Origin: Chitinophaga filiformis
GTDB lineage: Bacteria > Bacteroidota > Bacteroidia > Chitinophagales > Chitinophagaceae
Assembly: GCF_023100805.1 (NCBI RefSeq)
Contig: NZ_CP095855.1
Location: 4,505,001-4,569,000, forward strand
DNA: 64,000 nucleotides
Direction of reading: 5' to 3'
This document shows positions 53,001 to 62,155 of the stretch, one piece after another. Every line of letters begins with the position of its first letter. Positions within the stretch are counted from its first letter, which is position 1. The notes under the pieces were generated by a model that saw nothing but the letters and a program-made list of their open reading frames with translations, was not told where the DNA came from and ran no database searches. The translations under genes were made by a program, and so were the position numbers.

Positions 53001-56000
53001 CCACTGATGCAGCGGGTAATACCAGCGCGCAAAGTCCTGCGCTGAACTTTACAGTAGATACCCAGGCGCCGCCGGTACCAACTGTTACGACAGCCCAGAC
53101 CCTGACAAATGATAACACGCCTACTGTAACGGGTACAGCGGAAGCTAACAGTACTGTGACCATATATAAGGATGGCGTAGTGGCAGGTACTGCTACCGCG
53201 AATGCTTCCGGTAACTATAGCTATACCTTCAGTACTGCATTGCCTGACGCTACTTATAGTATTACCGCCACTGCCAGTGATGCGGTGGGTAATACGAGCG
53301 CACAAAGCAGTCCGCTGAATATCACTGTAGACGCTACCGCTCCGCCGGCTCCGGTTATTACTACCAATAAATTGGTCACCAATAATAACACTCCTACAAT
53401 AACTGGTACTGCCGAAGCAAATAGCACGGTAACTGTTTACCGTGGAGGCGTTGCTGTGGCTACGACCACTGCTGATGCGAGCGGTAATTTCTCATATACT
53501 TTCAGTCCTGCATTAGCGGACAACGTATATGCTGTTACCGCCACTGCTACTGATGCAGCCGGCAATATCAGTCCGCAGAGTAATGTACTGAACATTACCA
53601 TTGATACTCAGGCGCCTCCGGCTCCGGTAGTATCATCTGTTGTTACGCCGGCTAATGATAACACACCAACTGTTATCGGTAGCGCAGAGCCTAACAGTAC
53701 TGTAACTATTTATTATGATGGTGTGCTGGCAGGTACCACTACAGCTAATGCCAGTGGTAATTACAGCTATACCTTCACTGCTTCATTAGCGGATGGCCTG
53801 CGCGGCATAACAGCCAGGGCTACTGACGCCGCTGGCAATACTGGTCCGCTGAGTGCCGCCTTGAATATCCTGATTGATACCCAGGCGCCGGGAGTACCGA
53901 CCATTACAACTGCTCAAACACCAACAAATGATAATACACCCACTGTAACGGGTACAGCGGAAGCCGGCAGCACTGTCACTATTTATGTGGATGGTGTCGC
54001 TGCAGGTACAACTACCGCCAATGGCAGTGGTAACTATACCTTTACAGTACCGACCTCATTGTCTGACGGTACACATGCGTTTACCGCCACCGCCGCAGAT
54101 GCATCGGGTAATACGAGTGGTACAAGTGCTACCCTGAATATCACTATCGATACGCAGGTGCCGGCAGTTCCGACTATCGCGACGGCGCAGACGCTGACTG
54201 CTGACAATACGCCAACCGTAACCGGTACAGCCGAAGCTAACAGCACTGTAACGATCTATGTTGATGGTTCAGCAGTTGGTACGACTACTGCTACTGCCGG
54301 TGGTACTTATACCTTCACGGTGCCAACACCGCTGGCTGATGGTACGCATGCATTCACTGCTACATCAACAGATGCAGTAGGTAATACCAGTGCTCCAAGT
54401 GCCACCCTGAATATCACCATCGATACCCAGGTGCCGGTTGTTCCGACTATTACTACAACTCAGACGCTGACTGCTGATAACACACCGACCGTAACCGGTA
54501 CAGCCGAAGCTAATAGCACTGTAACGATCTATGTTGATGGTTTAGCAGTTGGTACGACTACTGCTACTGCCGGTGGTACTTATACCTTCACGGTTCCAAC
54601 ACCGCTGGCTGATGGTACGCATGCATTTACTGCTACATCAACAGATGCAGTAGGTAACACCAGTGTACCAAGTACGATCCTGAATATCACCATTGATACG
54701 CAGGCGCCGGCTGTGCCAACAATCACTACAGCTCAGACATTAACCAGCGATAACACACCAACGGTAACCGGTACCGCAGAAGCTAACAGTACAGTAACTA
54801 TATATAAGGATGGTACTCTGGTAGCTACAGTTTCTACCGATATTAGTGGTAATTATACTTATACATTCACAACGCCACTGCCTGACGGCCCTTATGTGCT
54901 GACTGCCACCGCAAAAGATGCGGTAGGTAATACCAGTGCTCCAAGTGCGCCATTGAATATCACTATAGATACGCAGGCACCGGTTGTTCCGACTATCACC
55001 ACAGCTCAGACACTGACTGCTGATAATACACCAACAGTAAGCGGTACGGCAGAGGCTAACAGCACCGTAACTATCTATGTTGATGGTTCAGCTGTTGGTA
55101 CAACTACCGCTACTGCAGGTGGTACTTATACCTTCACGGTGCCAACACCGCTGACTGACGGTACCCATGCATTCACAGCAACATCAACTGATGCAGTAGG
55201 TAATACCAGCGCACCAAGTGCGACCCTGAATATCACTATCGATACTCAGGTGCCAACTGTTCCGACGATTACCACAGCTCAGACATTCACCAGCGATAAC
55301 ACACCAACCGTAACCGGTACAGCCGAAGCTAATAGCACTGTAACCATTTATGTTGACGGTAACGCAGTTGGTACAACTACTGCTACTGCCGGAGGTACGT
55401 ATACCTTTACAGTTCCAACACCGCTGACTGATGGCACACATGCGTTTACCGCTACCTCAACAGATGCAGTAGGTAATACCAGTGCACCAAGTGCCACCCT
55501 GAATATCACTATCGATACCCAGGTGCCAATTGTTCCGACTATTACCACAGCTCAGACGCTGACTGCTGACAATACGCCAACCGTAACCGGTACAGCCGAA
55601 GCTAACAGCACTGTAACGATCTATGTTGATGGTTCAGCTGTTGGTACGACTACCGTTACTGCAGGTGGAACCTATACATTCACGGTGCCAACACCGCTGG
55701 CTGATGGTACCCACGCATTTACTGCAACATCAACAGATGCAGTAGGTAATACCAGCGCACCAAGTGCCACCCTGAATATCACTATCGATACCCAGGTGCC
55801 GGTTGTTCCAACTATTACCACAGCTCAGACATTAACCAGCGATAATACGCCAACCGTAACCGGTACAGCGGAAGCTAACAGCACTGTAACGATCTATGTT
55901 GATGGTTCAGCTGTTGGTACGACTACCGCTACTGCAGGTGGAACCTATACATTCACGGTGCCAACACCGCTGGCTGACGGTACACATGCATTTACTGCTA

Positions 56001-59000
56001 CATCAACAGATGCAGTAGGTAATACCAGTGGACCAAGTGCCACCCTGAATATCACTATCGATACCCAGGTGCCGGTTGTTCCAACTATTACTACGGCTCA
56101 GACATTAACCAGCGATAATACGCCAACCGTAACCGGTACAGCGGAAGCTAACAGCACTGTAACCATTTATGTGGACGGTAACGTAGTTGGTACAACTACC
56201 GCTACTGCCGGAGGTACTTATACCTTCACAGTGCCAACACCGCTGGCTGATGGTACGCACGCATTTACTGCAACATCAACGGATGCAGTAGGTAATACCA
56301 GTGCGCCAAGTGCGATCCTGAATATCACTATCGATACGCAGGCGCCGGTTGTTCCGACTATTACTACGGCTCAGACATTAACCAGCGATAATACGCCAAC
56401 CGTAACCGGTACAGCCGAAGCTAACAGCACTGTAACCATTTATGTGGACGGTAACGCAGTTGGTACAACTACCGCTACTGCCGGAGGTACCTATACCTTC
56501 ACGGTTCCAACACCGCTGGCTGATGGTACGCATGCATTCACTGCTACATCAACAGATGCAGTAGGTAATACCAGCGCACCAAGTGCGACCCTGAATATCA
56601 CTATCGATACCCAGGTGCCAGTTGTTCCGACTATCACTACCGCTCAGACACTGACTGCTGACAATACACCAACCGTAACCGGTACAGCCGAAGCTAACAG
56701 CACTGTAACGATCTATGTTGATGGTTCAGCAGTAGGTACAACTACTGCTACTGCCGGAGGTACCTATACCTTCACGGTGCCAACACCGCTGGCTGACGGT
56801 ACCCATGCATTCACAGCAACATCAACAGATGCAGTAGGTAATACCAGTGCGCCAAGTGCCACCCTGAATATTACGATCGATACGCAGGGGCCAACTGTTC
56901 CGACTATTACTACGGCTCAAACATTAACCAGCGATAATACACCGACCGTAACCGGTACAGCGGAAGCTAACAGCACGGTAACCATCTATGTTGATGGTAC
57001 AGCTGTTGGTACGACTACCGCTACCGCAGGTGGTACTTATACCTTCACGGTGCCAACACCGCTGGCTGACGGTACCCATGCATTCACTGCAACATCAACA
57101 GATGCAGTAGGTAATACCAGTGCGCCAAGTGCGACCCTGAATATCACTATCGATACCCAGGTGCCAGCAGTGCCGACTATTACCACAGCTCAGACACTGA
57201 CTGCTGATAATACACCGACCGTAACCGGTACAGCGGAAGCTAACAGCACGGTAACCATCTATGTTGATGGTTCAGCAGTAGGTACAACTACTGCTACTGC
57301 CGGAGGTACCTATACCTTCACGGTTCCAACACCGCTGGCTGACGGTACCCATGCATTCACTGCAACATCAACGGATGCAGTAGGTAATACCAGTGGACCA
57401 AGTGCGACCCTGAATATCACTATCGATACGCAGGTGCCAGCAGTGCCGACTATTACCACAGCTCAGACGCTGACATCTGACAATACGCCAACCGTAACCG
57501 GTACAGCCGAAGCTAACAGCACTGTAACCATCTATGTTGATGGTAATGCAGTTGGTACAACTACTGCTACCGCCGGTGGTACCTATACCTTCACGGTGCC
57601 AACACCGCTGGCTGATGGCACACATGCATTTACTGCTACATCAACAGATGCCGTAGGTAATACCAGTGGACCAAGTGCGACCCTGAATATCACTATCGAT
57701 ACGCAGGTGCCAACTGTTCCGACTATTACTACCGCTCAGACGCTGACTGCTGACAATACACCAACCGTAACCGGTACAGCCGAAGCTAACAGCACGGTAA
57801 CGATCTATGTTGATGGTTCAGCAGTAGGTACAACCACTGCTACTGCCGGAGGTACCTATACCTTCACGGTTCCGACACCGCTGGCTGATGGTACGCATGC
57901 ATTCACCGCAACATCAACAGATGCAGTAGGTAATACCAGTGCGCCAAGTGCGACCCTGAATATCACTATCGATAGCCAGGTGCCAACTGTTCCGACTATT
58001 ACCACAGCTCAGACGCTGACTGCTGATAATACACCAACCGTAACCGGTACAGCCGAAGCTAATAGCACTGTAACCATTTATGTGGACGGTAACGCAGTTG
58101 GTACAACTGTCGCTACTGCCGGAGGCACTTATACCTTCACAGTTCCAGCACCGCTGGCTGATGGTGTGCACGCATTTACTGCTACATCAACAGATGCAGT
58201 AGGTAATACCAGTGGACCAAGTGCGACCCTGAATATCACCATTGATACGCAGGTGCCAGTTGTTCCGACTATTACCACAGCTCAGACATTCACCAGCGAT
58301 AACACACCAACCGTAACTGGTACAGCCGAATCTAATAGCACTGTAACCATCTATGTTGATGGTACAGCAGTTGGTACGACTACGGCTACCGCCGGTGGTA
58401 CTTATACCTTCACGGTGCCAACACCACTGGCTGATGGTACCCATGCATTTACTGCAACATCAACAGATGCAGTAGGTAATACCAGTGCGCCAAGTGCGAC
58501 CCTGAATATCACTATCGATACGCAGGTGCCAACTGTTCCGACTATTACTACCGCTCAGACGCTGACTGCTGACAATACGCCAACCGTAACCGGTACAGCC
58601 GAAGCTAACAGCACTGTAACGATCTATGTTGATGGTTCAGCAGTAGGTACAACCACTGCTACTGCCGGAGGTACCTATACCTTCACGGTTCTGACGCCGC
58701 TGGCTGATGGTACGCATGCATTCACTGCAACATCAACGGATGCAGTAGGTAATATCAGCGCTCCAAGTGCGACCCTGAATATCACTATCGATACCCAGGT
58801 GCCAACTGTTCCGACGATTACCACTGCTCAGACATTAACCAGCGATAATACACCGACCGTAACCGGTACAGCAGAAGCTAACAGTACCGTAAGCATCTAT
58901 GTTGATGGTACAGCTGTTGGTACGACTACCGCTACCGCAGGTGGTACTTATACCTTCACGGTTCCGACACCGCTGGCTGATGGTACCCATGCATTCACTG

Positions 59001-62000
59001 CAACATCAACAGATGCAGTAGGTAATACCAGTGGACCAAGTGGCACCCTGAATATCACTATCGATACGCAGGTGCCAGTTGTTCCGACTATTACTACCGC
59101 TCAGACGCTGACATCTGACAATACGCCAACCGTAACCGGTACAGCCGAAGCTAACAGCACTGTAACCATTTATGTTGATGGTACAGCTGTTGGTACGACT
59201 ACCGCTACTGCCGGAGGTACGTATACCTTCACGGTGCCAACACCGCTGGCTGACGGTACCCATGCATTCACTGCAACATCAACGGATGCAGTAGGTAATA
59301 CCAGTGCGCCAAGTGCGACCCTGAATATCACTATCGATACCCAGGTGCCAACTGTTCCGACGATTACCACTGCTCAGACATTAACCAGCGATAATACACC
59401 GACCGTAACCGGTACAGCAGAAGCTAACAGTACGGTAACCATCTATGTTGATGGTACAGCTGTTGGTACGACTACCGCTACCGCAGGTGGTACTTATACC
59501 TTCACGGTGCCAACACCGCTGGCTGACGGTACCCATGCATTCACTGCAACATCAACGGATGCAGTAGGTAATACCAGTGCGCCAAGTGCGACCCTGAATA
59601 TCACTATCGATACGCAGGCGCCAGCAGTTCCGACGATTACCACTGCTCAGACACTGACTGCTGACAATACACCAACCGTAACCGGTACAGCCGAAGCTAA
59701 TAGCACTGTAACCATTTATGTGGACGGTACAGCTGTTGGTACGACTACCGCTACTGCAGGTGGTACTTATACCTTCACGGTGCCAACACCACTGGCTGAT
59801 GGTACCCATGCATTTACTGCAACATCAACAGATGCAGTAGGTAATACCAGTGCGCCAAGTGCGACCCTGAATATCACTATCGATACGCAGGTGCCAACTG
59901 TTCCGACTATTACTACCGCTCAGACGCTGACTGCTGACAATACGCCAACCGTAACCGGTACAGCCGAAGCTAACAGCACTGTAACCATCTATGTTGACGG
60001 TAACGCAGTTGGTATAACTACCGCTACTGCCGGAGGTACATATTCCTTCACGGTGCCAACGCCGCTGGCTGATGGTACGCATGCATTCACTGCTACTGCT
60101 AAGGATGCAGCGGGTAATACCAGCGCACCAAGTGCGACACTGAATATCACTATCGATACTAAGGCGCCAGCTGCTCCGACCATTACTACAGATAAAACGC
60201 CTACCAGCGATAACACACCAACTGTAACCGGTAAAGCGGAAGCAAACAGCACAGTGACTATCTATGTCGATGGTAATGCTGCAGGCACTGCGAAAGCGGA
60301 TGCAGCAGGTAACTATACATACACATTCAATCCAGCCCTGACTGATGGTAGCCATGCTATTACTGCGACAGCAACAGATGCTGCCGGTAATACCAGCGCA
60401 CACAGCCCGGCCTTAAACATCACCATTGATGCAGCTGCTCCGGCAACGCCAGCTGCGCCTCAACTGATCGGTGGCACTAATGGCATCATTAATGATGCCA
60501 CGCCATCTATCAAAGGTGACGCAGAAGCCAACAGTACCGTAACCGTGTACGTAAATGGCACACCTGTGGGCACCACCAAAGCCGATGCCAGCGGTCATTA
60601 TACTTACACCTTTAATCCCGCATTGGCAGACGGACCGTACAACATTACCGTAACCGCAACGGATGCTACCGGCAACACCAGCGGGCAAAGCCCCGCTCTC
60701 GCTATCGTGATCGATACGCAGGCACCGGCGGTACCTACTGTAACGACCGACAAATCGCCTACAAACGACAATACACCAACTGTGACCGGTAAAGCAGAAC
60801 CGAATAGTACCGTAACCGTTTATGTAGATGGTAAACCTGCCGGTACAACAACTGCCGATAATAAGGGTAACTATAGCTATACCTTTAATCCTGCACTGGC
60901 GGATGGTAATCACAACGTCACCGCCACTGCTACTGACGCAGCAGGTAATACCAGTGCACAGTCGCCTTCACTGAGTATCACTGTGGACACCCAGGCGCCC
61001 GCTGCACCAACTATTGTACTGGAAACTGCCAGCAACAATGGTGTGATCACTACCAACACGCCGACGATATCAGGTACTGCAGAAGCTAACAGCTCAGTAA
61101 CTATTTATGCGGATGGGGTAGCAGTAGGTACTGTAACTGCAGATGCCAGCGGGCATTATACTTATACATTCAATCCCGCGCTGGCTCAGGGTGCTCATAA
61201 TATTACAGCAACAGCTACCGATGCAGCCGGTAATACCAGCTTACCAGGCGGGCCGCTTTCCTTCTCGATCGATGCAGCGGCTCCAGGTATTCCTTCAGCC
61301 CCCGTATTGCCAGGTATAAATATTCCGGGACTTGTGAACACAGGCACGCCCAGAATAACCGGCAGGGGAGAGCCAGGTACCATCATCACCGTTTATACCA
61401 ATGGCAAGCCTGTTGGCACAGCTGAAGTAAATACCGCGGGCGACTGGTCTTATACTTATGATCCTGCACTGACGGAAGGTGCGTACAACATTACAGTAAC
61501 AGCTTCCGATAAACAGGGAAATGAAAGTGGACATAGTAACCAGGTTGTAATGACGGTGGATCTCACCAGACCGGAAGTTTCCCTGCTGACACGGGCCAAA
61601 GAGCCATTGAATGCTCCTGCTGTCTTTACATTTACTTTCTCTGAAGATGTGATAGGATTTGAAGCTACTGATATCAATGTGACCAATGGTACTGTGAAGG
61701 AAATCAAACAGTTGTCGCCCACTATTTATGATGTGACTATTGTGCCTTTGGAGAACGGAATGCTGACTGTGAACGTTCCGGCTGATAAAGCCACTGATAT
61801 GGCAGGTAACGGCAACATGGTTTCCAGCACCCTGGCCCTTCGTATCAAATTCGGAATAAGTATAGACATTGTATACCCGATGCCGGCAAGTGATGTGGTG
61901 AACGTTCGCTTCAGCGGTTTTGATTACGGGGAAGCCAATTTTACAATGACAAGTATGGCTGGCCAGGTATTGCTCCAACAGGATGGCGTTGTGAAGAATG

Positions 62001-62104
62001 GCATACTGACCTTCAATACACAACGTGTTCCTTCCGGTACCTATGTATTGTACATCAGGACGAAAGATCACACCTTTAATACTACGGTCGTAATAGCAAG
62101 ATAA
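50051..62104 (+). CDS. Giant Ig-like repeat adhesin with lectin domains and T9SS type A sorting domain
   Basis: From the ATG at 50051 the protein is 4017 residues; the earlier ATG at 49988 adds 21 residues before the signal peptide ('CLGCIFLCCLLSTSLSAQ'). Order of parts: a LamG/concanavalin-like domain (~20-270, 'GNNGAVLWLDAGD'-like start and 'YNGDISELIVYNRKLS'); a beta-rich linker; a C-type lectin-like domain (~546-698, 'TAAKAAAEARTLYGLQGYLATI' in part, 'MNWNTGEPNN', 'GKWNDLP'); then 34 Ig-like modules of 89-97 residues (~715-3838), each with 'NDNTPTVTGTAEANSTVTIY' and 'ATDAAGNTS'; one further Ig-like domain; and a C-terminal T9SS type A domain ('YPMPASDVVNVRF', 'MAGQVLLQQ', 'VPSGTYVLYIRT'). 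It is probably a long surface stalk presenting carbohydrate-binding heads. A PorV-like gene follows. Confidence 0.93.
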   Translation: MRSFLRKCLGCIFLCCLLSTSLSAQTGPAGVNNGAVLWLDAGDVLAGGTAPAYGTTLATWFDKSGSGHNAVSSGANAVIYNSGGANGRPVVNFTRTSAAAGSGMTISGLDIRAVTSPDVTIFAVYRPGTNDGNAQAVWGNDNAGQQRYFNNKAATGTTDASLSTGGAAVVIPGGAKAGETRLVTAVYSSGANASAAYLNGKLIAAFTDQTASAAGLSSFKIGLDGDNNYYNGDISELIVYNRKLSACEIEKINVYLAAKYATDFTDMASNYTLGIPYNNDINGVGVRTSACGGTYNINASFSAILSVTNPSASGTGVVLSFGNDRGGYGSSSQTPSTYTTRLQQVWRADLNGNIGTVDVCFELTGLGIDVSNSGNFALLIDKDGDFSNATVVSTGVTILVNRVCISGVSLTKGDYFTLATKAATSTASEITSTNEGVQQKSLFTTATVVDDQILVKGSASITDGKVYIETGFVTGDVLSWGTLPAGVTGAYSAATGVATFTGTASATDWQTFYRTLKFNTTSGTTGNRTIRFVLSNAVSYTVGTKPHYYEYITTPMSWTAAKAAAEARTLYGLQGYLATITAQIENDFITSKLSSDGWVGGSCNYTIVNTAVGSNLFNNQNQANGKYYWVTGPEKGTAISTGLNTPTAVGGAYMNWNTGEPNNYQSTNEQYMQLYSTNQGKWNDLPNTSNLGYVVEYGGYASDPVLNIDYSRVMVNAPPAPVITAFTSDNGLSTTDNITNDNTLVLSGTGQASATITVYRADIGSIGTTTVNASGNWTFDYTGTSLADGTYAFTATATTGSQTSAASQTYTITVDRTAPFKPGQPALASGSGNASNDVTPDLTGSAEPGSLVTIYDGATQIGTATTNASGQWTLTAPSLSTSLHNITVTATDVAGNVSVSSDPFPLTIDVTAPATPPAPTLLGGVAGVTNDNTPTIIGKAEANSTVTIYNGGVAAGTAKADNNGDYIFTFPVLADGPYTVKVTATDAAGNTSAQSPALNFTVDTQAPPVPTVTTAQTLTNDNTPTVTGTAEANSTVTIYKDGVVAGTATANASGNYSYTFSTALPDATYSITATASDAVGNTSAQSSPLNITVDATAPPAPVITTNKLVTNNNTPTITGTAEANSTVTVYRGGVAVATTTADASGNFSYTFSPALADNVYAVTATATDAAGNISPQSNVLNITIDTQAPPAPVVSSVVTPANDNTPTVIGSAEPNSTVTIYYDGVLAGTTTANASGNYSYTFTASLADGLRGITARATDAAGNTGPLSAALNILIDTQAPGVPTITTAQTPTNDNTPTVTGTAEAGSTVTIYVDGVAAGTTTANGSGNYTFTVPTSLSDGTHAFTATAADASGNTSGTSATLNITIDTQVPAVPTIATAQTLTADNTPTVTGTAEANSTVTIYVDGSAVGTTTATAGGTYTFTVPTPLADGTHAFTATSTDAVGNTSAPSATLNITIDTQVPVVPTITTTQTLTADNTPTVTGTAEANSTVTIYVDGLAVGTTTATAGGTYTFTVPTPLADGTHAFTATSTDAVGNTSVPSTILNITIDTQAPAVPTITTAQTLTSDNTPTVTGTAEANSTVTIYKDGTLVATVSTDISGNYTYTFTTPLPDGPYVLTATAKDAVGNTSAPSAPLNITIDTQAPVVPTITTAQTLTADNTPTVSGTAEANSTVTIYVDGSAVGTTTATAGGTYTFTVPTPLTDGTHAFTATSTDAVGNTSAPSATLNITIDTQVPTVPTITTAQTFTSDNTPTVTGTAEANSTVTIYVDGNAVGTTTATAGGTYTFTVPTPLTDGTHAFTATSTDAVGNTSAPSATLNITIDTQVPIVPTITTAQTLTADNTPTVTGTAEANSTVTIYVDGSAVGTTTVTAGGTYTFTVPTPLADGTHAFTATSTDAVGNTSAPSATLNITIDTQVPVVPTITTAQTLTSDNTPTVTGTAEANSTVTIYVDGSAVGTTTATAGGTYTFTVPTPLADGTHAFTATSTDAVGNTSGPSATLNITIDTQVPVVPTITTAQTLTSDNTPTVTGTAEANSTVTIYVDGNVVGTTTATAGGTYTFTVPTPLADGTHAFTATSTDAVGNTSAPSAILNITIDTQAPVVPTITTAQTLTSDNTPTVTGTAEANSTVTIYVDGNAVGTTTATAGGTYTFTVPTPLADGTHAFTATSTDAVGNTSAPSATLNITIDTQVPVVPTITTAQTLTADNTPTVTGTAEANSTVTIYVDGSAVGTTTATAGGTYTFTVPTPLADGTHAFTATSTDAVGNTSAPSATLNITIDTQGPTVPTITTAQTLTSDNTPTVTGTAEANSTVTIYVDGTAVGTTTATAGGTYTFTVPTPLADGTHAFTATSTDAVGNTSAPSATLNITIDTQVPAVPTITTAQTLTADNTPTVTGTAEANSTVTIYVDGSAVGTTTATAGGTYTFTVPTPLADGTHAFTATSTDAVGNTSGPSATLNITIDTQVPAVPTITTAQTLTSDNTPTVTGTAEANSTVTIYVDGNAVGTTTATAGGTYTFTVPTPLADGTHAFTATSTDAVGNTSGPSATLNITIDTQVPTVPTITTAQTLTADNTPTVTGTAEANSTVTIYVDGSAVGTTTATAGGTYTFTVPTPLADGTHAFTATSTDAVGNTSAPSATLNITIDSQVPTVPTITTAQTLTADNTPTVTGTAEANSTVTIYVDGNAVGTTVATAGGTYTFTVPAPLADGVHAFTATSTDAVGNTSGPSATLNITIDTQVPVVPTITTAQTFTSDNTPTVTGTAESNSTVTIYVDGTAVGTTTATAGGTYTFTVPTPLADGTHAFTATSTDAVGNTSAPSATLNITIDTQVPTVPTITTAQTLTADNTPTVTGTAEANSTVTIYVDGSAVGTTTATAGGTYTFTVLTPLADGTHAFTATSTDAVGNISAPSATLNITIDTQVPTVPTITTAQTLTSDNTPTVTGTAEANSTVSIYVDGTAVGTTTATAGGTYTFTVPTPLADGTHAFTATSTDAVGNTSGPSGTLNITIDTQVPVVPTITTAQTLTSDNTPTVTGTAEANSTVTIYVDGTAVGTTTATAGGTYTFTVPTPLADGTHAFTATSTDAVGNTSAPSATLNITIDTQVPTVPTITTAQTLTSDNTPTVTGTAEANSTVTIYVDGTAVGTTTATAGGTYTFTVPTPLADGTHAFTATSTDAVGNTSAPSATLNITIDTQAPAVPTITTAQTLTADNTPTVTGTAEANSTVTIYVDGTAVGTTTATAGGTYTFTVPTPLADGTHAFTATSTDAVGNTSAPSATLNITIDTQVPTVPTITTAQTLTADNTPTVTGTAEANSTVTIYVDGNAVGITTATAGGTYSFTVPTPLADGTHAFTATAKDAAGNTSAPSATLNITIDTKAPAAPTITTDKTPTSDNTPTVTGKAEANSTVTIYVDGNAAGTAKADAAGNYTYTFNPALTDGSHAITATATDAAGNTSAHSPALNITIDAAAPATPAAPQLIGGTNGIINDATPSIKGDAEANSTVTVYVNGTPVGTTKADASGHYTYTFNPALADGPYNITVTATDATGNTSGQSPALAIVIDTQAPAVPTVTTDKSPTNDNTPTVTGKAEPNSTVTVYVDGKPAGTTTADNKGNYSYTFNPALADGNHNVTATATDAAGNTSAQSPSLSITVDTQAPAAPTIVLETASNNGVITTNTPTISGTAEANSSVTIYADGVAVGTVTADASGHYTYTFNPALAQGAHNITATATDAAGNTSLPGGPLSFSIDAAAPGIPSAPVLPGINIPGLVNTGTPRITGRGEPGTIITVYTNGKPVGTAEVNTAGDWSYTYDPALTEGAYNITVTASDKQGNESGHSNQVVMTVDLTRPEVSLLTRAKEPLNAPAVFTFTFSEDVIGFEATDINVTNGTVKEIKQLSPTIYDVTIVPLENGMLTVNVPADKATDMAGNGNMVSSTLALRIKFGISIDIVYPMPASDVVNVRFSGFDYGEANFTMTSMAGQVLLQQDGVVKNGILTFNTQRVPSGTYVLYIRTKDHTFNTTVVIAR
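54155..60160 (+). repeat. 22 in-frame copies of a 273-bp (91-codon) Ig-like repeat
   Basis: From the CAG at 54155 to 60160 the gene consists of exactly 22 units of 273 bp (22 x 273 = 6006) without a single length change. Units differ mainly at the first residues (Q-V/A/G-P-x-V), S/ADN, and the xAV position (SAV/NAV/TAV), where a few variants recur in mosaic order. Unit 10 (near 54700) is the exception, keeping the older 'YKDGTLVATVSTD' form. The modules on both sides (seven before, five after) are clearly more diverged and vary in length. The pattern indicates recent expansion and homogenisation by recombination. Confidence 0.93.
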
Positions 62105-62110
62105 CAAATG

Positions 62111-62141
62111 ATAGCCCCGGTAACACGGTTACCGGGGCTAT
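62111..62141. repeat. Perfect 14-bp hairpin between the adhesin and porV
   Basis: atagccccggtaac (62111-62124), loop acg, gttaccggggctat (62128-62141). The stem starts 6 bp after the adhesin stop codon. No T-run follows; 14 bp separate it from the PorV start. It may attenuate or process the transcript so that porV-like mRNA is made separately from the 12-kb message. Confidence 0.75.
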
Positions 62142-62155
62142 ACAAAACAACTGAG

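Noticed and set aside
62108..62155. Upstream ATG at 62108 as the PorV start
   Set aside because: It would place coding sequence through the perfect hairpin and put 16 non-signal residues before the signal peptide; the ATG at 62156 begins the signal directly.
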